NCBI GenBank assembly: GCA_023639215.1 | Contig: CP097899.1 | Span: forward strand, 4,646,001 to 4,710,000 | Origin: Candidatus Pristimantibacillus lignocellulolyticus | GTDB taxonomy: Bacteria > Bacillota > Bacilli > Paenibacillales > Paenibacillaceae | DNA length: 64,000 bases | Direction of reading: 5' to 3' | Shown here: piece by piece, positions 34,925 to 44,481 of the stretch | How the letters are laid out: each line of letters opens with the position of its first letter | Numbering within the stretch: the first letter of the stretch is position 1 | Made by a program: the position numbers and the translations under genes | Notes under the pieces: model-generated | Database searches by the model: none | What the model saw: only the letters and a program-made list of their open reading frames with translations | What the model was told of the DNA's origin: nothing

Positions 34925-35521
34925 CTATGCTCCTTTCTTACTACCTAATTTGTTCTCAGTTCCATTCATCAGTTTCACAATATTAGAGCGATGACGTATG
35001 AATGCAAATATACAAATGATTAACGTCCCAATAAAGTTAGGCCAAGTAAATTGTAAAATAAGCACAAAAATAGGTGTTAAGAATGTGAAGATTAACGAAC
35101 CTAAAGACACATATCGAGTAAATACGATAGACAGTATAGCTATTATTCCTGCAATTAATGCAGGAATAAAGACTAACGAAGTAAGCACTCCGATAGCAGT
35201 TGCGATACCTTTTCCACCTTTAAATTTGAACCAGATAGGCCAGTTATGACCCACTATAGCTGCTAAACCACAAATGACAGGCAACCATGCTTGATCAAAC
35301 AACGCGCTCGCAACTAATACACTACCCATACCCTTCAGTAGATCAAGAACAAGTACTAGTATTGCAGGACCTATCCCAAGTACTCGTAATGTATTGGTAG
35401 CCCCAGCATTGCCGCTTCCATGACTTCGTATATCGATACCTTTGAATAGTTTTGCAATAACTATACTGAAGGAGATTGAACCTACTAGATAACTGATAAC
35501 AATCATTAATAATGGTAACAC
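34925..35521 (-). CDS. plsY: Acyl-phosphate:glycerol-3-phosphate acyltransferase
   Basis: A 198-residue membrane protein with about five to seven helices, adding the first acyl chain to glycerol-3-phosphate. The motifs SYLVGSISFS, RSHGSGNAGATNTLRVLG (glycine-rich phosphate loop) and the GHNWPIWFKFKGGKGIAT box are all present. The start codon is GTG at 35521 with GGGGAG eight bases upstream. The gene lies directly upstream of gpsA, so substrate supply and use are coexpressed. Confidence 0.96.
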   Translation of the reverse strand: MLPLLMIVISYLVGSISFSIVIAKLFKGIDIRSHGSGNAGATNTLRVLGIGPAILVLVLDLLKGMGSVLVASALFDQAWLPVICGLAAIVGHNWPIWFKFKGGKGIATAIGVLTSLVFIPALIAGIIAILSIVFTRYVSLGSLIFTFLTPIFVLILQFTWPNFIGTLIICIFAFIRHRSNIVKLMNGTENKLGSKKGA

Positions 35522-35532
35522 ACTGTTCTCCC

Positions 35533-36855
35533 CTAATCTTGATCAGATTTTTTTCTAGAAAAGATGCGCACAGGTGTACCTTCAAAGTTGAATGCGGCAC
35601 GGATTTTGTTTTCCAAATAACGTGCATAAGAGAAATGCATCAATTCAGGATCATTTACGAAACAAATAATTGTTGGTGGTTTTGTAGCAACTTGCGTCAC
35701 ATAATTAATACGAAGTCGCTTACCTTTATCAGAAGGAGCCGGATTCATAGCTACTGCATCTGTAATGACATCATTAAGAAGATGCGTAGCAATACGAAGA
35801 GCATGTTGCTCAGATACATGGTTAATAACAGGTATTAACTTATGTAAGCGAAGCTTTGTTTTCGCTGATAGGAAAACTACCGGCGCATAAGTCATAAAAA
35901 TAAACTCATCACGGATACTCTCAGTAAAGTGTTGCATCGTTTTACCGTCTTTTTCTACTACATCCCATTTGTTTACCACAAAAATAGATGCTTTACCTGC
36001 TTCATGAGCATAACCTGCAATATGTTTGTCTTGATCAATAATGCCTTCTTCACCATTAATGACAACTAGAACAACATCTGCTCTTTCAATAGCTTTCATT
36101 GCACGCATAACACTATATTTCTCAGTATTCTCATATACTTTTCCACGTTTACGCATACCTGCAGTATCGATCAGTACATATTTCTGACCATCAACCTCGA
36201 ATGGCGTATCGATAGCATCACGAGTCGTTCCAGCAATGTTACTTACAATAACACGGTCCTCACCTAATAATGCATTGACAAGTGATGATTTACCTACGTT
36301 CGGTCTACCGATTAATGCTACTCTAATAACGTCATCATCATACTCATCTTCCTTTGGTTCAGGAAGGAGAATTGTAGCTGCTTCTAGTAGATCACCAATA
36401 CCAATACCATGAGATCCAGAGATAGAGATAGGTTCACCAAAGCCTAAAGAATAAAACTCATAAACTTCATCTTGACGTCCATCATTATCAACTTTATTAA
36501 CAGCGAGAACGACCGGTTTTTTAGAACGATATAGCATTTGAGCTACTTCTTCGTCTGCGTGAGTTATACCCACTTTAGCATCAGTCATAAATATGATTAC
36601 ATCTGCCTCAGCAATAGCAAGCTCAGCTTGCATGCGAACAGATTTCATAATTTCATCATCACCATCAATTTCAATACCACCAGTATCAATGATACTGAAC
36701 GCTTTTCCGCTCCATTCCGCTGTACCATACAAACGGTCTCGAGTAACTCCAGGTTTATCTTCAACGATAGCAAGTCGATCACCGATAATACGATTGAATA
36801 TTGTTGACTTACCAACATTCGGTCGACCTACAATTGCGATAATGGGTCTAGCCAT
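35533..36855 (-). CDS. der: Ribosome-associated GTPase Der (EngA)
   Basis: A 440-residue essential GTPase with two G domains in tandem, needed for 50S subunit maturation. IVGRPNVGKSTIFNRI, DTGGIE and NKVDN mark domain 1; LIGRPNVGKSSLVNALL, DTAGMRKRGK and NKWDVVEK mark domain 2. A KH-like C-terminal domain (about 350-440) follows. The ATG at 36855 follows GGAG and gives the usual MARPIIAIVG start. Confidence 0.97.
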   Translation of the reverse strand: MARPIIAIVGRPNVGKSTIFNRIIGDRLAIVEDKPGVTRDRLYGTAEWSGKAFSIIDTGGIEIDGDDEIMKSVRMQAELAIAEADVIIFMTDAKVGITHADEEVAQMLYRSKKPVVLAVNKVDNDGRQDEVYEFYSLGFGEPISISGSHGIGIGDLLEAATILLPEPKEDEYDDDVIRVALIGRPNVGKSSLVNALLGEDRVIVSNIAGTTRDAIDTPFEVDGQKYVLIDTAGMRKRGKVYENTEKYSVMRAMKAIERADVVLVVINGEEGIIDQDKHIAGYAHEAGKASIFVVNKWDVVEKDGKTMQHFTESIRDEFIFMTYAPVVFLSAKTKLRLHKLIPVINHVSEQHALRIATHLLNDVITDAVAMNPAPSDKGKRLRINYVTQVATKPPTIICFVNDPELMHFSYARYLENKIRAAFNFEGTPVRIFSRKKSDQD

Positions 36856-37010
36856 ATAATTATTTCCACTCCTACTACTTTTTATTGTTATACTTCTCGA
36901 AATAAACTTCTTATACATAAAAAGTTACTTCGGAAGCATTAACTTACTTTTTTTGTTTGCTAGCGAATCACACTTTCGTTACCCATCATAGCAAAAAAGT
37001 TCACAATTGG

Positions 37011-37649
37011 CTAACTTTTCGTTCTATTTAATAGTATAACAATGAAATTACGCCCAATTTTAACCACCATTTCGAAAATAAGGATAAATACAAAGCCAAA
37101 TATTATGGACATAGAAATCATATCCCACCATAATAGATTTCCGATATGGGCAATATATTCACCTTTCTGTTGCCACAACAATAAAATCTCAGCACAAATT
37201 GATCCCCAAAATACGATTCCACCTAATTGGCTTACAGAAATCCCAAGCGCACCTAATAATACGCCACACCCAATGGGGATATACCAGATAGCCATATTTG
37301 CTTCCACCCAAGGCGAATAAAATATGATAGCATGACTAATTGTAGATACTAAAGCTAGCAGCAAAATATACATGATGCTATATAATATGTGAGCTCTGTG
37401 TGGTATACGTTTGAATAATAATGCAATGTGTAATAGTACTATAAGTAGTATTGAGCCATCTATTGATATTTTAAACTTATGTAGGTTAAGAGGTATACTC
37501 CATCCGAACCAATTGGATAACGCTATACTTATGTATGAAAAAACGATAAAACCAATATTAACATGTTGTTCCAACCATGATTTCCAACCAGTTAAAAGCA
37601 AAATCAATATCATAATGAACAGCAATATTGTCCAGTATCCTTCTGTCAT
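37011..37649 (-). CDS. Multi-pass membrane protein, YphA-like
   Basis: About 213 residues of which most are hydrophobic, with around seven predicted helices (near 5-17, 30-45, 63-77, 85-105, 115-135, 140-155, 170-195). Size, topology and position between the S1 gene and der match B. subtilis YphA. No catalytic residues stand out. AGGTGA precedes the ATG at 37649; GTG at 37658 would add three residues. Confidence 0.75.
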   Translation of the reverse strand: MTEGYWTILLFIMILILLLTGWKSWLEQHVNIGFIVFSYISIALSNWFGWSIPLNLHKFKISIDGSILLIVLLHIALLFKRIPHRAHILYSIMYILLLALVSTISHAIIFYSPWVEANMAIWYIPIGCGVLLGALGISVSQLGGIVFWGSICAEILLLWQQKGEYIAHIGNLLWWDMISMSIIFGFVFILIFEMVVKIGRNFIVILLNRTKS

Positions 37650-37702
37650 CTCGATCACCTATCATTAATATGTGCTATTTCTGATCATTTCACGCATCAA
37701 TA

Positions 37703-37745
37703 AGAAAAAGCCTTGTACAACAGATCAACTGTTGTGCAAGGCTCT
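37703..37745 (-). terminator. Terminator after the S1-protein gene
   Basis: AGCCTTGTACAACAG pairs with CTGTTGTGCAAGGCT (one mismatch), followed by UUUUU on the minus strand. Confidence 0.92.
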
Positions 37746-37772
37746 CAATATATCATAGGTAACGACTAGGAC

Positions 37773-38987
37773 TTACTTAAATTGACTTAGTTTGTCCCCA
37801 AACAACTCAGCTAGGGAGAAGCTCATATTGTTACCGTTAAGACTAACGTTAGTTTTATCAACTTCATCCATATTAACTTCAATATCTTCTGCTTCAGTCG
37901 CAGGTGCTTCTTGTGTTTGTTTAATGCTTAAGCTTATACGCTTGTCAGCAGGGTTGAATTCCAAGATTTTCACTTGTACTTCTTGACCTTCTTTGACAAC
38001 TTCGTATGGAGAGTTAACACGACGATAAGCAAGCTGAGAGATATGAACTAGTCCTTCAATACCAGCAGAAATCTCAACAAAAGCACCGAAAGTAGTAACA
38101 CGTTTTACTTTACCAGTAACGATGTCACCTACATTAAACTGTGAAGTAATGTTTTCCCATGGTCCAGGTTGAGCTGCTTTAATACTTAAACTAATTTTAC
38201 CTTTTTCAGCCTCAACTTTAAGAACTTTTACTTGAACTTGTTGTCCAACAGTAACAACATCTGCAGCATTTGTTACATGTTCCCAAGCAAGCTCAGATAC
38301 GTGAACTAGACCATCAACGCCGCCAAGATCAACAAAAGCACCGAAAGTTGTAACACGTTGTACGATAGCTGTTAATTCTTGTCCTACTTGAATCGTAGCA
38401 AGTTTGGCAGCCTTTTGTTCTTGATATTCTGCCTCAAGTACATCTTTTTGAGATAGAATAACTTTATTATTTTCACGATCGATTTCTTTCACAATAACGC
38501 GTAGTGTGCGTCCTTTGTAATCACTGAAATCTTCCACGAAATGACGTTCAACCATAGAAGAAGGAATGAAAGCACGAACGCCAACATCTACAACTAATCC
38601 ACCTTTAACAACATCTGCAACAACAACTTCGAAAACTTCTTTTTTCTCTAGAAGTTTGTCGATATCGTCCCAGCCTTTTTCGTTATCAACAAGTCGTTTG
38701 GAAAGCGTCATCGTTTCTTTGTTATCGTCGATAGAAAGTACTTTAAGTTCCACTTCTTCACCAACTTTAACAACATCAGTAGCTTGCTGAGCTTGAACAG
38801 ATGATAATTCACGAAGAGTAATAATACCGTCATATTTATAACCAACGCTTACATAGGCTACGTTGTCTTCAATTTTAACGATTGTTCCTTTTACGAAGTC
38901 ACCTTTCTTCAATGCCACCATATGATCTAGTGCCGCCTGATTGGATTCTTCAACTACAGAATCTTGTTCTTTTACTTCTTCTGACAT
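37773..38987 (-). CDS. S1 RNA-binding domain protein (ribosomal protein S1 homologue, YpfD)
   Basis: A 404-residue protein of four S1 domains (starting near residues 30, 115, 200 and 285), two of which repeat VTTFGAFVDLGGVDGLVHVSEL-type cores. It binds RNA and may associate with ribosomes or mRNA decay complexes. Gram-positive S1 homologues have four domains, compared with six in E. coli, and may not be essential. It follows plsC and cmk as in B. subtilis. GAGGTT precedes the ATG. Confidence 0.93.
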   Translation of the reverse strand: MSEEVKEQDSVVEESNQAALDHMVALKKGDFVKGTIVKIEDNVAYVSVGYKYDGIITLRELSSVQAQQATDVVKVGEEVELKVLSIDDNKETMTLSKRLVDNEKGWDDIDKLLEKKEVFEVVVADVVKGGLVVDVGVRAFIPSSMVERHFVEDFSDYKGRTLRVIVKEIDRENNKVILSQKDVLEAEYQEQKAAKLATIQVGQELTAIVQRVTTFGAFVDLGGVDGLVHVSELAWEHVTNAADVVTVGQQVQVKVLKVEAEKGKISLSIKAAQPGPWENITSQFNVGDIVTGKVKRVTTFGAFVEISAGIEGLVHISQLAYRRVNSPYEVVKEGQEVQVKILEFNPADKRISLSIKQTQEAPATEAEDIEVNMDEVDKTNVSLNGNNMSFSLAELFGDKLSQFK

Positions 38988-39067
38988 GAAAATAACCTCC
39001 TCAATTCATTTCCCTACTTTATTATTTAAAGCTCAATACATAGAAATGGTATTCAGCAATAAAACAA

Positions 39068-39649
39068 TTATACTTTTGCCTTTAGCAAGTTAATTTGCTT
39101 CATGATTTCATTCGTTACGGCTTCATATTGATCAATGTCATCTGTTGCTGTAACATTATGAATATCGACAGGCTTACCATAAGTAATGGTAGTCTTTCTA
39201 AATAAACGATAATCGCCTACAATAGCTGCAGGAATGACTGTTGCTTTACTACGTAAAGCAATCATGGCTGTACCTTTTTTTGCGCCAGTACCATCATCGC
39301 CTTTTTTGCGAGTCCCCTCTGGAAATACTCCCATTACATCTCCCGTTTTCAATAGGTTAATAGAGGATTTTATTGCATCGATACTAACCCCTCCACGCTT
39401 AACGGGATAAGCGCCAAAAGAACGAATAAGCATTCCTAGGACAGGTATTTTGAATAATTCCTCTTTTGCCATAAAGCGAACTTGACGTTTTATTAGTATA
39501 CCAACTGCAGGGGGATCTAATAGACTAGTGTGATTGGTCGCAATAATTACTGCGCCTTCAGCTGGAATATTTTCAGTGCCAACCGCGTTGATTCGGAATA
39601 ATATACGATATATGAAACGAAGTATTGCACGAAAAATTTTATAAGACAT
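39068..39649 (-). CDS. plsC: 1-acyl-sn-glycerol-3-phosphate acyltransferase
   Basis: A 193-residue enzyme that adds the second acyl chain to make phosphatidic acid. NHTSLLDPP is the catalytic Hx4D box, near residue 38. FPEGTRKKG near 110 binds the phosphate, and KGTAMIALRS and VIPAAIVGDYR follow. A short hydrophobic N-terminus anchors it to the membrane. It is adjacent to cmk with no gap, and completes the gpsA/plsY/plsC lipid set in this region. Confidence 0.93.
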   Translation of the reverse strand: MSYKIFRAILRFIYRILFRINAVGTENIPAEGAVIIATNHTSLLDPPAVGILIKRQVRFMAKEELFKIPVLGMLIRSFGAYPVKRGGVSIDAIKSSINLLKTGDVMGVFPEGTRKKGDDGTGAKKGTAMIALRSKATVIPAAIVGDYRLFRKTTITYGKPVDIHNVTATDDIDQYEAVTNEIMKQINLLKAKV

Positions 39650-40345
39650 CTATCCTATTACCTCCGCTAGTTTTTTCTGACTTAGACTTACAATTAAGTC
39701 TGTTACCTCATCAATGCCTATATGACTACTATCTATGAGAATAGCATCGTCAGCTTGAATAAGAGGTGCAATCTCTCTTGTTTCATCTAGTTTGTCTCTC
39801 GTAGCGATTTCTGCTTCGAGTTGCTCTAGTGGAATATAATTGTCTGTTGTTAATTCCTTATAACGACGTAATGCTCGTTCCTGGACGGATGCAGTTAAAA
39901 AGATTTTCAACTCTGCATCAGGCAACACATGAGTGCCGATATCTCTACCATCCATAACGATCCCTTTGTTAGCAGCAAGTTCTCTTTGCAACTTACTAAG
40001 ATGACTTCGCACATGTTCATCTGAAGCATAATGTGAAACTTCAGTTGTAACTTCTCTTGTACGAATTAAACCTGTTACATCTTCTTGTTGCAACAAAATC
40101 ATTTGTCCTGCGGGGGTAGGAATCAGTTCAATCTCTAGTTGCGCAACCATTTGTTGTAATGTTGATGATTGATTTGCACTTACTCCGTTACGCTGTGCAT
40201 ATAATGTAACCGCACGATACATCGATCCTGTATCGACATACACATAGCCTAACTTAGAAGCTACTTGACGTGCTACTGTGCTTTTCCCAGCTCCAGCAGG
40301 CCCATCAATCGCGATATTAATGCGACTCATACCTTGCACTAACAT
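39650..40345 (-). CDS. cmk: Cytidylate kinase
   Basis: A 231-residue kinase phosphorylating CMP and dCMP. IAIDGPAGAGKSTVARQVA is the P-loop, GYVYVDTGSMYRAVTLYA the CMP site, and MDGRDIGTHVLPDAELKIFLTAS the LID region. The start is either 40345 (GGGAG about 12 bases upstream) or 40330; the second has a ribosome-binding site that is too close. Confidence 0.95.
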   Translation of the reverse strand: MLVQGMSRINIAIDGPAGAGKSTVARQVASKLGYVYVDTGSMYRAVTLYAQRNGVSANQSSTLQQMVAQLEIELIPTPAGQMILLQQEDVTGLIRTREVTTEVSHYASDEHVRSHLSKLQRELAANKGIVMDGRDIGTHVLPDAELKIFLTASVQERALRRYKELTTDNYIPLEQLEAEIATRDKLDETREIAPLIQADDAILIDSSHIGIDEVTDLIVSLSQKKLAEVIG

Positions 40346-40380
40346 GCTTTAAGCCAACTCCCTTCAAGTTAACGCCAAAC

Positions 40381-40402
40381 AAAAAGCAGGCATAGCCTGC
40401 AA
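40381..40402 (-). terminator. Short terminator upstream of cmk
   Basis: GCAGGC/GCCTGC six-bp stem with a 3-base loop and UUUUU on the minus strand. It probably ends transcription from ypfA/ypfB. Confidence 0.65.
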
Positions 40403-40442
40403 GTAGAACAAATTATACCATAGAAAGAATAGGCATGCAAAA

Positions 40443-40625
40443 CTAAGGAGTTGATTGAATATGTTCTCCTTCCCATCGTTCAGTTGGTACAATTCGTTGC
40501 CTGATGCTATTCACCTGCAATATTGTTTGAACAATAATTATGACAAATAAGCATATTACGACACATTTAATCGCTAATCTACTATATTGATCAATCATTT
40601 TTATGTATTTGTTGCGGGATTTCAT
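40443..40625 (-). CDS. Small single-pass membrane protein, YpfB-like
   Basis: A 60-residue protein with one membrane helix (AIKCVVICLFVIIIVQTIL, residues ~18-36) and a short polar tail. Position directly after the PilZ gene matches B. subtilis ypfB. Only position and topology support the assignment; the function is unknown. Confidence 0.65.
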   Translation of the reverse strand: MKSRNKYIKMIDQYSRLAIKCVVICLFVIIIVQTILQVNSIRQRIVPTERWEGEHIQSTP

Positions 40626-40681
40626 AATGACACCTCATCAAAGATAGATATCGTTACTATATCCCACTTTTTAACTAATAT

Positions 40682-41341
40682 TCATCGATCACGTAATTCG
40701 ATCTGTTTTTCGAACAAGAAGCGAATAATTCGTTGTCGCTCGGATTCAGTAATTTCATGAAATTTCATCATAACAATTTTCCGACCAGTTTCTAATACTT
40801 TTATTCGCAATACTTCTCCAACGAAATTACTATGTTCAATCATTCCATTACGATGCGGCAGTAGAACCCAACAGTTTAGTTTTTCAGTTGCCTCAAAATG
40901 TTCGTGTCGGTCAATGATGAAGGAAATCCCTCCGCCACCAATATCATCTGTCTTATAGATAAATTGTTGACCTTTCTCATCTCGAACGGCAATATCAACT
41001 TCAAGCATTACTCTGAAAAAGTTTCTGCGTTGCATTGAAGTCATCTCATCTTTTGATGGTCTTGCTAATTCTACAAGCGGAAATTCACCCAACATTACAT
41101 CGGTTACATGCGTTTCAAAAAAATGTTTTACACCATTTGTAGTAATAAAATGAGCGGCCAGAGCATCTCCGACATGTAATCTTTTTACTCTTCCTGTTAC
41201 TGTATCAATCGGAAATTCAATAATTAAGCTTTCTTCATTTTCATCAGCTACTCGAGCTTTGAATTCAATGACTGAATCCTCTACCTCATCAGACTTAAGA
41301 TGAAAGAATATGATCTGACTTACTTTAGGTACAATCAACAT
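40682..41341 (-). CDS. ypfA: Cyclic-di-GMP-binding flagellar brake protein (PilZ, YpfA/YcgR type)
   Basis: A 219-residue protein with an N-terminal YcgR domain (about 1-95) and a C-terminal PilZ domain. The c-di-GMP motif RRNFFR near residue 105 and the later D-x-GGGG pattern (DDIGGGGISF) near 142 are both present. In B. subtilis YpfA (MotI) binds MotA and slows the flagellar motor. A GGAGGGAGG precedes the ATG. Confidence 0.9.
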   Translation of the reverse strand: MLIVPKVSQIIFFHLKSDEVEDSVIEFKARVADENEESLIIEFPIDTVTGRVKRLHVGDALAAHFITTNGVKHFFETHVTDVMLGEFPLVELARPSKDEMTSMQRRNFFRVMLEVDIAVRDEKGQQFIYKTDDIGGGGISFIIDRHEHFEATEKLNCWVLLPHRNGMIEHSNFVGEVLRIKVLETGRKIVMMKFHEITESERQRIIRFLFEKQIELRDR

Positions 41342-41404
41342 AGCCCCTCCCTCCGCAAGAGATATTATACCACTTACGTACTAGAGGAGCTATATAAAAC
41401 TTGC

Positions 41405-42751
41405 TTAATCACGCACTTTTTGATCCTGTTTACTCAGTTTTTCTATTGTTTCCTCTATTGCTGTATCACTATTAATGTAAATGCGATATAAATTGTCGTT
41501 AATTGTACCTGTAAACTCATAGCAAAGCACTTCCGTACCTAGATCACCTTTAATAACTGCCATACGCTGATCTTTCGTTTTCAAATTCGGGTTAAGAGCT
41601 TTTCTTGCATCCGTTAATGAAACGACTGGCTCATTTATAAGACGTTCACGATGATGTGCAGCGAACTCATTCCCTTGGAAACTAACGATTTCTCCATCAT
41701 CTAATGCCACTTTCACCATTATTTTATCTGGATAAATATATACATCATCTTGATTATAAACAAATGTAAATGTTCCAGAATTACCAAACTCATCATAACT
41801 AACTGCGGCCATATTGTTATAACCACGTTCTTGTAAGTAGTTTTCAGCTTTTTTCTTTGCCTGCTCTATCGTTAACTCCGCCGAATTTACGTCTCTCATA
41901 TGTACAAATGAGAGTAATTTTCCACCTTTTGCTGAAAAGGTAAGCTTTTTATCATTATCATCTTCTTTAACTAAAGCAGTGAAGGTTGGATAATCACTTT
42001 CTTTGCCGTTCTCCGTTACTTCGATCTGCTCTTTCGGCACTCCTGTAAATTGACTCGCTAAATCAATAACTTGCTCTGCTGTAACAGGAACACCGCTTAA
42101 TAGTTCAATATTATCATCGCTATACATACTATTAACGGCTGGACCCCAATTTAGCTCTGAATAGCGACCAACTCCTTCATTCAAGCCGCGAAGACCACTG
42201 ACCACTGGATTTTCCGTATTTCCTTCATTAACAGACAAGGCAAGTTCAACATCCATCCAACGTAAGCTACTAGCCATAATATTTTTTTGTAATTGACCTA
42301 ACTCATTGGAAATCTCACTAGAGTTTTTATATAGTGATTGCAATGTTGCAAGTTCTTCTTCATTAAGTGGTTGCTTCGTCAGATCACGTACTGCTGTTTT
42401 ATATGCAAAATTGGAAACTCGCGATAAGAAGTTATTTGCATCGACAAAAGGTAAATAACTAAGTGGTAATTGTGCGATCTGATTTTGTGCTTCACCTGAG
42501 ATTCTCCATACATTTACTAATCCCTTACGATGATAATCCATAGACGTCGAGTTGACAGCAAGTGTGTTACCAAGTTGATTGTTTAGTTGACTAACATAAT
42601 AAGTTAAATCTCCAAACGCCCGCTGGTATTGATTTTCAGCTTTCATTAATACCGTATTCTTTTCTTGATGTTCTTGGTAGCCCCAATACATTGCTCCTAT
42701 AAGTAGAATTGTCATAATAGGAAACAGTACAGCACTTAGTCTTTTATACAT
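41405..42751 (-). CDS. ypeB: Germination protein YpeB
   Basis: A 448-residue spore protein with an N-terminal membrane helix (VLFPIMTILLIGAMYWG, near residues 8-24) and a largely extracytoplasmic body that ends in PepSY-type repeats (YLQERGYNNMAAVSYDE, ARKALNPNLKTKDQRM). YpeB stabilises and localises the cortex-lytic enzyme SleB. AAGGAGG about eight bases before the ATG at 42751 fixes the start. sleB normally lies directly upstream; here that slot holds only a 51-residue cysteine protein. Confidence 0.93.
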   Translation of the reverse strand: MYKRLSAVLFPIMTILLIGAMYWGYQEHQEKNTVLMKAENQYQRAFGDLTYYVSQLNNQLGNTLAVNSTSMDYHRKGLVNVWRISGEAQNQIAQLPLSYLPFVDANNFLSRVSNFAYKTAVRDLTKQPLNEEELATLQSLYKNSSEISNELGQLQKNIMASSLRWMDVELALSVNEGNTENPVVSGLRGLNEGVGRYSELNWGPAVNSMYSDDNIELLSGVPVTAEQVIDLASQFTGVPKEQIEVTENGKESDYPTFTALVKEDDNDKKLTFSAKGGKLLSFVHMRDVNSAELTIEQAKKKAENYLQERGYNNMAAVSYDEFGNSGTFTFVYNQDDVYIYPDKIMVKVALDDGEIVSFQGNEFAAHHRERLINEPVVSLTDARKALNPNLKTKDQRMAVIKGDLGTEVLCYEFTGTINDNLYRIYINSDTAIEETIEKLSKQDQKVRD

Positions 42752-42823
42752 ACAAAAAGCCTCCTTAAAAACCAATTTGACTATAGTTTGGTTTCTAATA
42801 GGAAGCTTTATGCATCAAAAATA

Positions 42824-42979
42824 TTAGATTGGATGTTCTTCAATTTCTAAGTCATCAATATTATCGCAAATACACATTTTGAAGCCAGTATCATATACTC
42901 CATTATCTTTACGCCCTCTTAGAATATACTTCTCTCCGCATACTTTACAACGAATTAACACTTTGATACGAGTCATCAT
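42824..42979 (-). CDS. Small two-cysteine-pair protein (51 aa)
   Basis: The frame runs from ATG at 42979 (or 42976) to TAA at 42824. It encodes MTRIKVLIRCKVCGEKY followed by a glycine/lysine loop, then KMCICDNIDDLEIEEHPI. CxxC near residue 11 and CxC near 36 suggest a zinc-binding ribbon. GGAGG lies five to eight bases upstream, so translation is credible. It lies between prsW and ypeB, where sleB is found in B. subtilis. No function is known to me. Confidence 0.75.
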   Translation of the reverse strand: MMTRIKVLIRCKVCGEKYILRGRKDNGVYDTGFKMCICDNIDDLEIEEHPI

Positions 42980-43026
42980 TTATTCCTCCACATTCAAAAC
43001 TAATACTGCTAGTATGAACGGAATTT

Positions 43027-43740
43027 TTATAAATTAACCTCGTCTTTTGCTCGAACATATCTAAAAGGTGATCGTAAATGTGCTGATTTCATTTTTGACA
43101 AACCAAAAATCCAGAGCAGAATCATAAATGGAATTATAACAAAAATCCAGTCGTTTTCTCTTACAAGAATGATCCAATCATACACACCATGTAATAGGAT
43201 TGGTGCTAATAACGATGCTCCTAAATATATTTTTCGCCCTTTCCCTTGGGAAAACTTCGCTCGACCCAAATAATAGCCCATTAAAACTCCGAATAATGCA
43301 TGCCCTGAAACGGGTAGTAATGCACGTAAAAACATTACGCTGAAATCTGCTGGCATGAATACGGAATATAGTATGTTTTCTAGAGTAGCAAATCCAAGTG
43401 ATATTGCCCCAGCATATAGAATTCCATCATAAGGCTCATCGAATTCGGTATGATTGTAGATCAGATGAAATAATACAAACCATTTGATACTTTCCTCTAT
43501 ACCTGAAGATTGAATAAATGCTTGCACAAATAGCCCGTCGCCAAGCCACAGTTCAATCCCACGTTGCAACACTAAAATAGGTATTACTAGTAGTATTCCT
43601 AACAAAAAGATACGAATAACCATGTGAATTGGCTCTGCTTCGTATTTATCTCTAAGATATAAGTAGGTGAGTAAAGACAGTCCGGGAGCAACTGCGGCAG
43701 AAATAACGGAAAATAGTAACATTATATTGCCTGCTTTCAT
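43027..43740 (-). CDS. prsW: PrsW-family intramembrane metalloprotease
   Basis: A 237-residue membrane protease of about eight helices. The family motifs are present: EESIKWFVLF (EExxK) near residue 82, the FDEPYDGILYAGAISLGFATLEN region near 100, and HALFGVLMGY near 147. LLHGVYDW near 182 gives the final histidine. PrsW makes the first cut in anti-sigma factor RsiW in B. subtilis. No rsiW-like gene is adjacent; the membrane anti-sigma at 9.2 kb is a possible but unproved substrate. The start may be 43740 or 43722; neither has a strong ribosome-binding site. Confidence 0.9.
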   Translation of the reverse strand: MKAGNIMLLFSVISAAVAPGLSLLTYLYLRDKYEAEPIHMVIRIFLLGILLVIPILVLQRGIELWLGDGLFVQAFIQSSGIEESIKWFVLFHLIYNHTEFDEPYDGILYAGAISLGFATLENILYSVFMPADFSVMFLRALLPVSGHALFGVLMGYYLGRAKFSQGKGRKIYLGASLLAPILLHGVYDWIILVRENDWIFVIIPFMILLWIFGLSKMKSAHLRSPFRYVRAKDEVNL

Positions 43741-43803
43741 TAAAGATTCGAAAATAACAAGTGCATCTAAACTAGATTACTTTATTACATTATAACGAAA
43801 AAC

Positions 43804-43841
43804 GAAAAAAAGAACATTGACTTTTTACTGTCAATGTTCTT
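43804..43841 (-). terminator. mecA terminator
   Basis: Perfect 12-bp stem AAGAACATTGAC/GTCAATGTTCTT with an 8-base loop, and UUUUU on the minus strand. Confidence 0.92.
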
Positions 43842-43866
43842 AAAGTTTTTTCCTGTTAATTGAACC

Positions 43867-44481
43867 TTATTGAAAGTGAGTACAAATCTGATGTACAGCT
43901 TCTTCAGCCATAATCACCTTGCCGTATTCTTCTAACATAGCATAAGTTACTGACGTCGCATCACCGTATTCGGCTAGAATCGCTAATACAGAATTAAAGC
44001 TCGTTGATTCTATATCTGATGGTTCAATTGACAAGATCCACTTATTATTATACGAAAATAATGTTCCGCCATCTGTTAATTGAGAAGCCTTCAAGGCTTT
44101 ACAAACCGAAATAATATGCTCAAAATCATTAAAAGAATACATGATAATGTCACTGTGCTCCATTGTTACATCGAGATCATAAATATCATCATCAAGATCA
44201 TCGTCCTCACTAAAGCCATTAACAGATTCACCGCCACGCTTACCTCGTGTAACGACAACAAACATGCCTTGTGCCGGCATTGCATACACTTCCACTGCTA
44301 ATGGTCTACCACTTGCCTCAAAACCAAGCTCAGTATAAGCTTGTTCCATTAATTCCATAAATAGATCATGTAGCTTAGGAGGTTCACGTAACATATCTTC
44401 CTTTTGGATACCCCGCTCCAACAAATCGTCGTAAGTCAGGAAAATCCTTATCTTGTCCTGACCTAATCTTTCGATCTTCAT
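43867..44481 (-). CDS. mecA: Adaptor protein MecA
   Basis: A 204-residue adaptor that delivers ComK, Spx and similar substrates to ClpC-ClpP. The N-terminal substrate domain begins MKIERLGQDKIRIFLTYDDLLERG; a flexible acidic linker (SEDDDLDDDIYDLD) near residue 85 separates it from the C-terminal ClpC-binding domain (FNDFEHIISVCKAL). AAAGGAGG precedes the ATG. It has its own terminator. Confidence 0.95.
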   Translation of the reverse strand: MKIERLGQDKIRIFLTYDDLLERGIQKEDMLREPPKLHDLFMELMEQAYTELGFEASGRPLAVEVYAMPAQGMFVVVTRGKRGGESVNGFSEDDDLDDDIYDLDVTMEHSDIIMYSFNDFEHIISVCKALKASQLTDGGTLFSYNNKWILSIEPSDIESTSFNSVLAILAEYGDATSVTYAMLEEYGKVIMAEEAVHQICTHFQ

